Source of the DNA: Arthrobacter celericrescens | GTDB lineage: Bacteria; Actinomycetota; Actinomycetes; Actinomycetales; Micrococcaceae | Direction of reading: 5' to 3' | NCBI RefSeq assembly: GCF_003614925.1 | Contig: NZ_QYLP01000050.1 | Span: forward strand, 1-64,000 | Length of the DNA: 64,000 bases | Shown: in pieces, positions 52,545-60,343 of the stretch | How the letters are laid out: each line of letters begins with the position of its first letter | Position numbering within the stretch: the stretch's first letter is position 1 | Notes under the pieces: model-generated | Database searches by the model: none | What the model saw: only the letters and a program-made list of their open reading frames with translations | What the model was told of the DNA's origin: nothing | Translations under genes and position numbers: made by a program

Positions 52545-53417
52545 ATGACCATGCACAAGCTCAAGACCACCGGTGCGCTGGCCGCCGTCGTCCTCGCCGC
52601 CGGACTGGGCCTGACCGCCTGCGGCGGGTCCTCGACCGCCAGCAACTCCAACTGCACCCCCAAGCATGAGGGAATCCAGACCGTCGCGCAGGGCAAGCTG
52701 ACCATCGGCGTCATCGACATCCCGCCGTTCAGCAGCTACAACAGCGGCAAGCCCAACGGCATCGACATCGCGATCGTGAACAAGATCGCCAAGGACGAAT
52801 GCCTTGAGCCCGTCTACCAGCAGGCCACCTACGCCGACGCCGTGCAGTCCATCTCCGGCGGCAACATCGACCTCGCCCTGGGCACCATCGACGCCACCGA
52901 GAAGCGCCTGAAGGCCGTGGACTTCTCCGCCTCCACCTACCTGGACGGCATGGGCATCGCCTCCAAGACCGGCGCCACCACCGTGGCGGAGCTGGAGAAG
53001 ATGGACAAGGTGGGCACCATCGACGGTTACCTCTGGGTGGAGGACCTCCGCAAGATCCTCGGCGACAAGCTGGTCACCTACCCGTCCAGTGTTGAGCTGA
53101 AGGCGGACTTCGATGCCGGACGCCTGGACGCCGACGTCGACGCGTACGGCGTGCAGGTCCTCCAGTTCAAGGACGCCGCCGGCGTCACGGTCGCCTTGTC
53201 GAACGAAAAGCCGGACCCGCGCGTCGGCGCCATCACCCAGGCGCCTGAAGCCGCCTTCCCGATGACCAAGGGCAACACCAGCCTGAAGGAAGCGCTCGAC
53301 GCCGGCATTGAAGCCCAGCGCGAAGACGGCACCATCGCCAAGCTGCTCACGGACGCCGGCCTCTCCGAAGGCCTCGGAAAGGTCGCCGAGAAGCAGTACG
53401 TGGTCCCCGCGAGCTGA
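52545..53417 (+). CDS. Amino-acid ABC transporter substrate-binding lipoprotein, 290 aa
   Basis: Lipobox LTAC (Cys about 26) after a signal peptide; family 3 solute-binding core: KLTIGVIDIPPFSSYNSGKPNGIDIAIVNKIA, NIDLALGTIDATEKRLKAVDFSASTYLDGMGIA and ...GTIAKLLTDAGL. The RxxxVDF pattern is the classic amino-acid-carboxylate site. AGGAGG precedes the ATG. It is followed by a terminator and then the catabolic genes, so hydroxyproline is the likely ligand. Confidence 0.9.
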   Translation: MTMHKLKTTGALAAVVLAAGLGLTACGGSSTASNSNCTPKHEGIQTVAQGKLTIGVIDIPPFSSYNSGKPNGIDIAIVNKIAKDECLEPVYQQATYADAVQSISGGNIDLALGTIDATEKRLKAVDFSASTYLDGMGIASKTGATTVAELEKMDKVGTIDGYLWVEDLRKILGDKLVTYPSSVELKADFDAGRLDADVDAYGVQVLQFKDAAGVTVALSNEKPDPRVGAITQAPEAAFPMTKGNTSLKEALDAGIEAQREDGTIAKLLTDAGLSEGLGKVAEKQYVVPAS

Positions 53418-53456
53418 GTCCCCGGCGGCGCGGGCATACCCGCTGTAGCTAACCCC

Positions 53457-53485
53457 GGATGCCGGGCTTCTTCGGCCCGGCATCC
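53457..53485 (+). terminator. Terminator after the ABC importer genes
   Basis: GGATGCCGGGC (53457-53467) and GCCCGGCATCC (53475-53485) form a perfect 11-bp stem with a 7-base loop, followed by CCTTCTTCC. It separates importer from catabolic transcription. Confidence 0.8.
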
Positions 53486-53503
53486 CCTTCTTCCACCTGT
53501 GCA

Positions 53504-53516
53504 ATGTCACATGGTA
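53504..53516 (+). promoter_or_regulatory. Shared operator motif before the deaminase gene
   Basis: ATGTCACATGGTA differs by one base from the complement of 50353-50365 in the importer promoter. It lies 71 bases upstream of the deaminase ATG at 53587, beside a GTAAAT sequence that could be a -10 element, fitting control by the GntR protein at 56626. Confidence 0.6.
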
Positions 53517-53586
53517 AATTGGCTGTGAGGAACTTCACGGCAGCACGATAACCGGCGCCCTGTGTGCCTGAAGAAAGGAACCGATC

Positions 53587-54492
53587 ATGACTGAGACCCG
53601 CATGCCCTGGCACGGCGTACACGTGGCCACTGCGCTGCCCTTCAACGAAGATTTCAGCGTGGACTTCGACGCCTACGCCGAGCACGTTCGCTTCCTGGCG
53701 AACGCCGGCTGTGACGGCGTGGCTCCCAACGGCTCCCTGGGCGAGTACCAGACCCTCAGCGAGGAAGAGCGTGGACGGGTCATTTCGACGGCGGTCGAGG
53801 CAGCCCCCCAGGGCTTCACCGTGATGGCCGGTGTGGGTGCCTACAGCGCCCTGCAGTCCGTGAAGTGGGCCGAGCAGGCCGCCGAAGCCGGCGCGTCGTC
53901 CCTGATGCTCCTGCCGCCGAACGCCTACCGCGCCAACGACGACGAGGTAGTGGACCACTACCGCCGCGTCGCCGCCGTCGGCCTGCCGATCGTGGCCTAC
54001 AACAACCCGATCGACACCAAGGTGGACTTGACCCCGCAGCTGATCGCCCGCCTGCACGGCGAAGGCCTGATCGTGGGCGTCAAGGAATTCACCGGCGACG
54101 TCCGCCGGGCTTACGAGATCAAGGAACTCGCCCCGGAGGTGGACCTGATTATCGGCACCGACGACACCGTCGTCGAAATGGGCCTGGCAGGTGCCGTGGG
54201 CTGGGTGGCCGGCTACCCGAACGCCATCCCGGAGTCCACCCTGGAGCTGTACCGCCTCTCCACCTCCGGCGACGTGGCAGACCTGGCCCGCGCCCGCGAA
54301 ATCTACACGGACCTGCACTCCCTGCTCCGCTGGGACAGCAAGACCGAGTTCGTCCAGTCCATCAAGCTGTCCATGGACATCGTGGGCCTCCGAGGAGGAG
54401 CCTGCCGCCCCCCGCGCGGCCCCCTGACGGCCGAAGCCCACGCAGCAGTAACAAGGGACACGGAAGCAGCCCTCGCCAAGGGCTACAAATAA
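53587..54492 (+). CDS. DapA-family delta1-pyrroline-4-hydroxy-2-carboxylate deaminase (probable), 301 aa
   Basis: Dihydrodipicolinate-synthase fold: GSLGEYQTLSEEER at 49-62, catalytic Tyr138 in IVAYNNPIDTK and Schiff-base Lys166 in GLIVGVKEFTGD. Members of this family in hydroxyproline clusters deaminate delta1-pyrroline-4-hydroxy-2-carboxylate to alpha-ketoglutarate semialdehyde. The neighbouring epimerase, dehydrogenase and semialdehyde dehydrogenase make this the best assignment over lysine synthesis. Confidence 0.85.
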   Translation: MTETRMPWHGVHVATALPFNEDFSVDFDAYAEHVRFLANAGCDGVAPNGSLGEYQTLSEEERGRVISTAVEAAPQGFTVMAGVGAYSALQSVKWAEQAAEAGASSLMLLPPNAYRANDDEVVDHYRRVAAVGLPIVAYNNPIDTKVDLTPQLIARLHGEGLIVGVKEFTGDVRRAYEIKELAPEVDLIIGTDDTVVEMGLAGAVGWVAGYPNAIPESTLELYRLSTSGDVADLARAREIYTDLHSLLRWDSKTEFVQSIKLSMDIVGLRGGACRPPRGPLTAEAHAAVTRDTEAALAKGYK

Positions 54493-54538
54493 ACAAAAGG
54501 CTGCTGCTGCATTGCCCGCAGAGGTGAGGCACCAGAAC

Positions 54539-54655
54539 GGGATTTCGGTTCTCCGGAAAGGAGCGCATCGCGGCCGAACGCGCGACGGAGGTCGCTCAGC
54601 GACCGAAGAAGCGCCTTTCGGCCGTGTCTAAGCGACGCCGGAGGGCCGAAATCCC
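54539..54655. repeat. 117-bp nested multi-stem palindrome
   Basis: Outer arms GGGATTTCGG-TT-CTCCGG (54539-54556) and CCGGAG-GG-CCGAAATCCC (54638-54655) pair over 18 bases with two mismatches. Inside, CGGCCGAA (54571-54578) pairs with TTCGGCCG (54617-54624), and a perfect hairpin GGTCGC-TCA-GCGACC (54590-54604) sits at the centre. The element fills the gap between the deaminase and epimerase genes. It may be a mobile or REP-like unit or a structured RNA; no coding capacity. Confidence 0.7.
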
Positions 54656-54689
54656 GCCCAACCCAGCCACAAGCTTAAGGAGAGAGCAC

Positions 54690-55691
54690 ATGAGAACCAG
54701 CCGCATCTTCCACGCCGTGGACTCCCACACGGAGGGCATGCCCACGCGCGTGATCACCGGTGGCATCGGGACGATCCCCGGCGCCACCATGGCGGAGCGC
54801 CGCCTGTGGTTCATGGAACACAGCGACTGGATCCGCACCCTCCTGATGACCGAGCCGCGCGGCCACGCTTCGATGAGCGGGGCCATCCTGCAGCCGCCCA
54901 CGCGTCCGGACGCGGACTACGGCGTGCTGTACATCGAGGTCTCGGGCCTGCTGCCGATGTGCGGGCACGGCACCATCGGAGTGGCCACGGTGCTTGTGGA
55001 GACCGGCATGGTGGAGGTCGTGGAGCCGGTCACCACGGTGCGGCTGGACACCCCGGCCGGCCTGGTGATCGCGGAGGTCGCGGTGAAGGACGGCCACGCC
55101 GAATCCGTGACCATCCGCAACGTACCCTCGTTCGTGGACCGGCTCGACGCCGAGGTGGACGTCCCGGGCTACGGCGCGGTCAACTACGACCTCGCCTTCG
55201 GCGGCAACTTCTACGCAGTGGTGGAGCTGGACGCCTTGGGCCTGCCGTTCGAGCGGGAGCGGAAGGACGATCTGCTCAAGGCCGGCCTGGCCATCATGGA
55301 CGCCATCAACGCCAATGACGAGCCCGTCCACCCCGAGCGGGAGGACATCCGCGGCTGCCACCATGTGTACCTGAAGGCCCCCGGTTCCACCGCGGAGCAT
55401 TCCCGGCACGCGATGGCCATCCACCCGGGCTGGTTCGACCGTTCGCCCTGCGGCACCGGCACCAGCGCCCGGATGGCGCAGCTGCACGCCCGCGGCGAGC
55501 TGGCGCTGAACAAGGACTTCATCAACGAGTCCTACATCGGCTCCCGTTTCATCGGCCGCCTGGTGGAGGAGACCGAGGTGGCCGGCCGGCCCGCCGTCGT
55601 CCCCACCGTCACGGGACGCGCCTGGCTGACCGGCACCGCGCAATACTTCCTGGATCCCACGGATCCCTTCCCGGAAGGCTTCCTGCTGTGA
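54690..55691 (+). CDS. 4-hydroxyproline 2-epimerase (proline racemase family), 333 aa
   Basis: Proline-racemase fold with both catalytic Cys: Cys91 in LLPMCGHGTIGVAT and Cys254 in DRSPCGTGTSARMA. Two Cys distinguishes racemases/epimerases from trans-3-hydroxyproline dehydratases, which have Thr at the second site. It converts trans-4-hydroxy-L-proline to cis-4-hydroxy-D-proline, the substrate of the dehydrogenase encoded downstream. AAGGAG precedes the ATG; a longer frame lies inside the palindromic element. Its stop overlaps the next GTG. Confidence 0.9.
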   Translation: MRTSRIFHAVDSHTEGMPTRVITGGIGTIPGATMAERRLWFMEHSDWIRTLLMTEPRGHASMSGAILQPPTRPDADYGVLYIEVSGLLPMCGHGTIGVATVLVETGMVEVVEPVTTVRLDTPAGLVIAEVAVKDGHAESVTIRNVPSFVDRLDAEVDVPGYGAVNYDLAFGGNFYAVVELDALGLPFERERKDDLLKAGLAIMDAINANDEPVHPEREDIRGCHHVYLKAPGSTAEHSRHAMAIHPGWFDRSPCGTGTSARMAQLHARGELALNKDFINESYIGSRFIGRLVEETEVAGRPAVVPTVTGRAWLTGTAQYFLDPTDPFPEGFLL

Positions 55692-56629
55692 ACCTTCCTT
55701 ATTTCGACGCCGCCGCCGTGCGTGCTGCTGCTCCGTGGCCGACGGCGGTCGCGGCCTTGGAGCGCGCGCTCGCCGACGGCGTAGACCCGGAGCTGGACAG
55801 CCCCCGGCTGTTCAGCCCGGCGCCGGGCGGGGAGTTCCTGCTCATGCCGGCACAGGGTCAGAGCTACTCCGGCGTCAAGGCACTCGCCGTCGCCCCGGGC
55901 AACCCGGCCCGCGGGCTCGAGAAGATCCAGGGCATCTACCTGCTGATCGACTCGGACACTCTGGCCCCGCTGGCGACCATGGACGGCACCGAGCTCACCG
56001 CCATCCGCACCCCGGCCACCACCCTCATGGCCGTCAAGCACATCCTCGCCGCGGCGCCGGAAACCAAAGAAAACCTCCAGGTCCTCGTCTTCGGCGCCGG
56101 CATCCAGGCGCTCAACCACCTCCGCGCGGCGCACGCCGTGCTGCCCGGGGCGCGCTTCGCCGTCGTCGGGCAGCGTCCGGAACGGGTGCAGGCACTGATC
56201 GGAACGCTCGCCGCGGAAGGCATCTCCGTCCGGGCCGGCAGCACCGCGGACGTCCCGGAGGCAGACGTCATCCTCTGCACCACCTCCTCCCGCACGCCGC
56301 TGTTCGACGGCGGGCTGGTGGCGGACGGCGCGGTGGTGGCCGCCGTCGGGCAGCACGGATTGGACGCCCGCGAAGTGGACGCCGCGCTGGTACTGCGCTC
56401 CGACGTCGTGGTGGAAGGCCGCGCCTCGGCGCTGCGCGAAGCGGGGGACCTCATTCCGGCGCGCAGCGCGGAGGAATGGGAAACCATCCACCCGCTGAAC
56501 CTGCGGGAACTCGTGGCCGGGAAGCTGGAACGCACGCCCGGGAAGCCCTGCCTGTACGCCGGGGTGGGCATGGCCTGGGAGGACCTCGTGACGGCGGCCG
56601 TGGTGTATGAAGGAGGCACCAGAGAATGA
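55688..56629 (+). CDS. Ornithine cyclodeaminase/mu-crystallin family reductase, 313 aa
   Basis: OCD fold: GEFLLMPAQG, GVKALAVAPGNPARGLEKIQGIYLLIDSDTLAPLATMDGTELTAIRTPATTLMA and the NAD-binding VLVFGAGIQALNHLRA near residue 130. In hydroxyproline loci this family includes delta1-pyrroline-2-carboxylate reductase (LhpI), which makes L-proline. It starts with GTG overlapping the epimerase stop and ends overlapping the GntR start. Confidence 0.85.
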   Translation: MNLPYFDAAAVRAAAPWPTAVAALERALADGVDPELDSPRLFSPAPGGEFLLMPAQGQSYSGVKALAVAPGNPARGLEKIQGIYLLIDSDTLAPLATMDGTELTAIRTPATTLMAVKHILAAAPETKENLQVLVFGAGIQALNHLRAAHAVLPGARFAVVGQRPERVQALIGTLAAEGISVRAGSTADVPEADVILCTTSSRTPLFDGGLVADGAVVAAVGQHGLDAREVDAALVLRSDVVVEGRASALREAGDLIPARSAEEWETIHPLNLRELVAGKLERTPGKPCLYAGVGMAWEDLVTAAVVYEGGTRE

Positions 56630-57345
56630 TGCCCGCCCAAGGAGTGCTCACCGTGCCAGCCAACAACCAGCTCCCCATCGCCCCGCTCGGCCGCCAGCGC
56701 AGCCTGCGTGAGTCGGTCACCGAGTCGCTGCGTGCCGCCATCATCGCCGGCACGCTGGAGGAAGGGACGCTGTACTCGGCCCCCGCGCTGGGAGCGGCGT
56801 TCGGCGTCTCGGCCACGCCGGTGCGCGAGGCGATGATGGACCTCGCCCGCGAAGGCCTGGTGGAAACGGTGAAGAACAAGGGCTTCCGGGTCACCAGCAT
56901 GAGCGACCGTGAACTGGATGAGATCACCGAGATCCGCCTGCTGCTGGAGCCGCCGGTGATGGCCGGGATCGCCGGAACCATCCCGGAGCGCGACATGGAG
57001 CGCCTGCGCACGCTCGCCGAGAACATCGTCGGCGCTGCCCGCGACGGCGACCTGGCCGCCTACCTCGCCGCGGACCGTGAATTCCACGCGGAACTGCTGG
57101 AGTACTCGGGCAACAAGCAGCTCGTGGAGCTGGCCACCAGCCTGCGCACCCGCACCCGCATGTACGGCCTGAAACTCCTCAGCGACAACAACCGCCTGGC
57201 CAATTCCGCCCAGGAACACCACGAACTGCTTGACCTGATTGCCGCCGGAGACGGCGCCGCCGCCGGCGAGCTCATGCGCCGCCACATCGGCCACGCCCGC
57301 GGGCTCTGGGCCACCGGCGAGGACGAAACACCACCCCTGGAGTAA
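56626..57345 (+). CDS. GntR family regulator (FCD subgroup) of the hydroxyproline locus, 239 aa
   Basis: Winged helix at residues 25-90 (SLRESVTESLRAAIIAGTLEEGTLYSAPALGAAFGVSATPVREAMMDLAREGLVETVKNKGFRV), then the FCD domain (ITEIRLLLEPPVMAGIAG ... DREFHAELLEYSGNKQLVEL ... EHHELLDLIAAGDGAAAGELMRRHI). It is inside the catabolic operon and most likely recognises the two ATGTCACATG[AG]TA sites at 50353 and 53504, responding to hydroxyproline or an intermediate. Confidence 0.9.
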   Translation: MMPAQGVLTVPANNQLPIAPLGRQRSLRESVTESLRAAIIAGTLEEGTLYSAPALGAAFGVSATPVREAMMDLAREGLVETVKNKGFRVTSMSDRELDEITEIRLLLEPPVMAGIAGTIPERDMERLRTLAENIVGAARDGDLAAYLAADREFHAELLEYSGNKQLVELATSLRTRTRMYGLKLLSDNNRLANSAQEHHELLDLIAAGDGAAAGELMRRHIGHARGLWATGEDETPPLE

Positions 57346-57350
57346 CAGAC

Positions 57351-58562
57351 ATGAACTTTGGAAATGGCCCCCGGGGCAGCGATGTCCTGGTCATCGGCGC
57401 GGGCGTCGTCGGAGCCGCCACCGCCTATTTCGCCGCACAGCAGGGCCTGAGCGTCACGGTCCTGGACAAGGGCCTCCCGGCCAGCGGCACCTCCTCCGCC
57501 TGCGAAGGCAACATCCTCGTCTCGGACAAGGAACTCGGCCCCGAACTCGAACTCACCCGCTACTCCCTGGACGTCTGGCACAACGACCTCGCCGAACACA
57601 AGAAACTCTGGGAGTTCGAATCCAAGGGCGGCATCATCGTCGCCTCCCGCGAGAGCAGCCTCGCTTCCCTGAACCGGGTGATGGCGGTCCAGAAGGGCTT
57701 CGGCGTGGACGTCGAGGAACTGGACCAGGCCGCCCTCCGCGAGGCCGAACCCCACATCTCCCGCGAAGCCCTCGGCGGCGCCAGCTACCGCGAGGACTGC
57801 CAGGTCCAGCCCATGCTCGTGGCGGCCCACCTCGTCCGGCTGGCCACCGAGGCCGGCGCCCGCTTCATCGCGGGCACCCCGGTTACCGGGTTCATGCGCG
57901 ACGGGGCAGGGCGCGACGGCGGCCGGGTCACCGGCGTCCGCACCCCGCGCGGCGATTTCCCCGCCGGAGCCGTGGTGAACTGCACCGGAACCTGGGCCGG
58001 CGAGCTCGCGGCGATGGCCGGCGTCGAGGTCCCCGTCCTGCCGCGCCGCGGCTTCGTGATGGTTACCGAACCGCTGCCGCCCATGGTCCACCACAAGGTC
58101 TACGCCGCCGAATACATCGACAACGTGGGCAGCTCCGACGCCGGACTGCAGGCCTCGCCCGTGGTCGAGGGCACGCCCAGCGGCACCATCCTCATCGGCT
58201 CCACCCGCGAACGCGTCGGCTTCGACCGCACGGTCAGCACGGCCGCCCTCGGCCTGTTGGCTCGCAACGCCACCGCACTGTTCCCCTTCCTGGAGCGGGT
58301 GAAGGCGATCCGGCACTACCACGGCTTCCGGCCGTACTGCCCTGACCACCTGCCCGTGATCGGCCACGACGACCGTGCCCCCGGGCTCTGGCACGCCGCC
58401 GGCCACGAGGGCGCCGGAATCGGGCTCTCCGCCGGCACCGGCAAGCTCCTCGCCCAGGCCCTCGCCGGACTCACCCCGGACATGGATCTCACGCCCTTCG
58501 CCCCGGCGCGTTTCGGCGAGGCGAGTCCCCAAACAGCATCCCGAGAGGAGGCCACGGCATGA
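57351..58562 (+). CDS. D-hydroxyproline dehydrogenase, DAO-type flavin subunit (probable), 403 aa
   Basis: D-amino-acid-oxidase-family flavoprotein with VLVIGAGVVGAATAYFAAQQGLSVTVLDKG at residues 11-40 and C-terminal RVKAIRHYHGFRPYCPDHLPVIG. With the small ferredoxin-like protein and the second flavoprotein that follow with overlapping codons it forms the heteromeric dehydrogenase known from LhpBEF and HcnABC-like systems, oxidising cis-4-hydroxy-D-proline to delta1-pyrroline-4-hydroxy-2-carboxylate. Confidence 0.87.
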   Translation: MNFGNGPRGSDVLVIGAGVVGAATAYFAAQQGLSVTVLDKGLPASGTSSACEGNILVSDKELGPELELTRYSLDVWHNDLAEHKKLWEFESKGGIIVASRESSLASLNRVMAVQKGFGVDVEELDQAALREAEPHISREALGGASYREDCQVQPMLVAAHLVRLATEAGARFIAGTPVTGFMRDGAGRDGGRVTGVRTPRGDFPAGAVVNCTGTWAGELAAMAGVEVPVLPRRGFVMVTEPLPPMVHHKVYAAEYIDNVGSSDAGLQASPVVEGTPSGTILIGSTRERVGFDRTVSTAALGLLARNATALFPFLERVKAIRHYHGFRPYCPDHLPVIGHDDRAPGLWHAAGHEGAGIGLSAGTGKLLAQALAGLTPDMDLTPFAPARFGEASPQTASREEATA

Positions 58563-58810
58563 ACCCCCAGCCTGTCACCATCACCTTCGACGGCCGCCCG
58601 CTGACCGCAACGGCCGGCCAGAGCGTCGGCGCCGCCCTCGCATCCCAGGGCATCACCGCCTGGCGCAGCACCCGCAAAGGCGGCAAGCCCCGCGGCCTGT
58701 TCTGCGGCATCGGCGTCTGCTTCGACTGCCTGGTGACGGTGGACGGCGAAACGAACCAGCGCGCCTGCCTCGTGGAGGTCTGCGAGGGCATGGAGGTGGA
58801 AGGCTCATGA
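58559..58810 (+). CDS. 2Fe-2S subunit of D-hydroxyproline dehydrogenase, 83 aa
   Basis: Small Fer2_4-type protein with Cys49, Cys54, Cys57 and Cys70 (GLFCGIGVCFDCLVTV ... RACL), the plant-ferredoxin-like 2Fe-2S ligands. It relays electrons between the two flavin subunits. Its ATG overlaps the preceding TGA and its TGA overlaps the next ATG, as expected for tightly coupled complex subunits. Confidence 0.9.
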   Translation: MNPQPVTITFDGRPLTATAGQSVGAALASQGITAWRSTRKGGKPRGLFCGIGVCFDCLVTVDGETNQRACLVEVCEGMEVEGS

Positions 58811-60213
58811 GCGTCACTGTTGATGTCGCCGTCGTCGGTGCCGGTCCCGCCGGGCTCGCCGCAGCGGTGGCCGCCGCCGAAGCGGGGGCGAGGGTCGCCG
58901 TCGTCGACGCCGGAAACCAGCCGGGCGGCCAGTTCTGGCGGCACGCACCCGAGACCGTCCGGCCCGAACCGGACGGCCACGGCCACCACGGCTGGAGCAC
59001 GTACCTGGACCTGCGCGCGCGTTTCGACGCCGCGCAGCGCGCCGGGCGGATCACATATTTGCCGGGGCTGCAGGTGTGGATGGCGGAACCCGGATTCACC
59101 CTGCACACCACTGCGGCCGTCGCCCCCGCGGGGGCCGTGCCTGTGGCTGTCACCGCGGACCGCCTGGTCCTGTGCCCGGGCGGTTACGACCGCCAGCTGC
59201 CCGTCCCCGGCTGGGACCTGCCCGGGGTCATGGCGGCCGGCGGCATCCAGGCCTTCATCAAGGCCAACGGCGCGCTCCCGGGCAAACGCTTCATCATCGC
59301 CGGCACCGGGCCGTTCCTGCTGCCCGTCGCAGCGGGAATCGCAGAGGCCGGCGGGGAGGTGCTGGCCGTGCTCGAGTCCTCGTCGCCGTCGGCCTGGCTG
59401 CCGCACCTGCGCGCCGCGTCCGGCGTACCCGGGAAGGCCCTCGAAGGCGCCGAGTACGCGGCCGTGTTCGCCCGGCACCGCATCCCGTACCGCACGCGCA
59501 GCATCGTCACCGAAGTGCTCGGGTCCGGCCGCGCGGAGGGCGTCCGCACCGCCCGGGTCGACGCCGACGGCCGGGCCCGCCCCGGCACCGGGCGGGTCTA
59601 CGCGGACGTGGACGTGGTGGGCTTCGGCTGGGGCTTCACGCCGCAGCTGGAGCTACCGGTCTCGCTCGGTGTGGACACGCGGCTCGACGCCGACGGCTCC
59701 CTGGTGGGCGTGGTGGACGAACGGCAGCAGTCCAGCGTTCCCGGGGTTTACCTCGCGGGGGAGGTGACCGGCGTCGGGGGAGCGGCACTGGCCGTCCTGG
59801 AAGGCCTCGCCGCCGGGGCCGCGGCCGCCCGGCCGGACTCGGGTGTCCCCGTGAAGCAGCCTGCCGCCATCGTCCGGCATCGCCGCTTTGCGCAGGCCAT
59901 GCACCAGGCACATCCGGTGCCCGCCGCCTGGCAGGACTGGCTCACCCCGGACACCACCGTGTGCCGTTGCGAGGAAGTCACCGCCGGCGACATCACGGAG
60001 GCCCGGGAGGAGCTGGGTGCCCGCGACGTCCGCAGCCTGAAGTCCTTCACCCGCGCCGGGATGGGCTGGTGCCAGGGCCGGGTCTGCGGATTCGCGGCCG
60101 CGTGCCTGGGCGCCGGTCCGGGTGAAGCGCCCGACGCCGGATCCCTCGCCGCCAGTGCCAAACGCCCCCTCGCCGCGCCTGTGGGCATCGGGGAACTGGC
60201 TGCCCTCGACTGA
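58807..60213 (+). CDS. D-hydroxyproline dehydrogenase, NAD(P)-type flavin subunit with BFD-like iron-sulfur domain, 468 aa
   Basis: Pyridine-nucleotide-disulfide-oxidoreductase-like: VAVVGAGPAGLAAAVAAAEAGARVAVVDAG at residues 7-36, GGQFWRH, CPGGYDRQLPVPGWDLPGVMAAGGIQAFIK, and FIIAGTGPFLLPVAAGI for the second nucleotide. The C-terminus has C-x-C (VCRCEEVT) and C-x4-C (WCQGRVCGF), the BFD-like [2Fe-2S] site. HcnB/LhpB-type alpha subunit of the dehydrogenase. Confidence 0.87.
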   Translation: MSVTVDVAVVGAGPAGLAAAVAAAEAGARVAVVDAGNQPGGQFWRHAPETVRPEPDGHGHHGWSTYLDLRARFDAAQRAGRITYLPGLQVWMAEPGFTLHTTAAVAPAGAVPVAVTADRLVLCPGGYDRQLPVPGWDLPGVMAAGGIQAFIKANGALPGKRFIIAGTGPFLLPVAAGIAEAGGEVLAVLESSSPSAWLPHLRAASGVPGKALEGAEYAAVFARHRIPYRTRSIVTEVLGSGRAEGVRTARVDADGRARPGTGRVYADVDVVGFGWGFTPQLELPVSLGVDTRLDADGSLVGVVDERQQSSVPGVYLAGEVTGVGGAALAVLEGLAAGAAAARPDSGVPVKQPAAIVRHRRFAQAMHQAHPVPAAWQDWLTPDTTVCRCEEVTAGDITEAREELGARDVRSLKSFTRAGMGWCQGRVCGFAAACLGAGPGEAPDAGSLAASAKRPLAAPVGIGELAALD

Positions 60214-60238
60214 CCGTGCCGGGCACACAGCCCCGAAT

Positions 60239-60296
60239 TCGCCGGAGAACTGCCGGGTCGCCGGAACGTTCCAGCGACCCCGCAGCGTTCCCGCGA
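60239..60296. repeat. 58-bp imperfect palindrome, dispersed element copy 2
   Basis: Same size, centre (GGAAC|GTTCC at 60267/60268) and right-arm sequence as the element at 5275-5332, with arm mismatches at other positions, so both copies have kept the hairpin while drifting. It sits between the dehydrogenase and aldehyde dehydrogenase genes. Confidence 0.7.
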
Positions 60297-60343
60297 CCCC
60301 GTGCTTGACCCAGTACCCGAGACCTCAACGGAAGGAGACCGCG

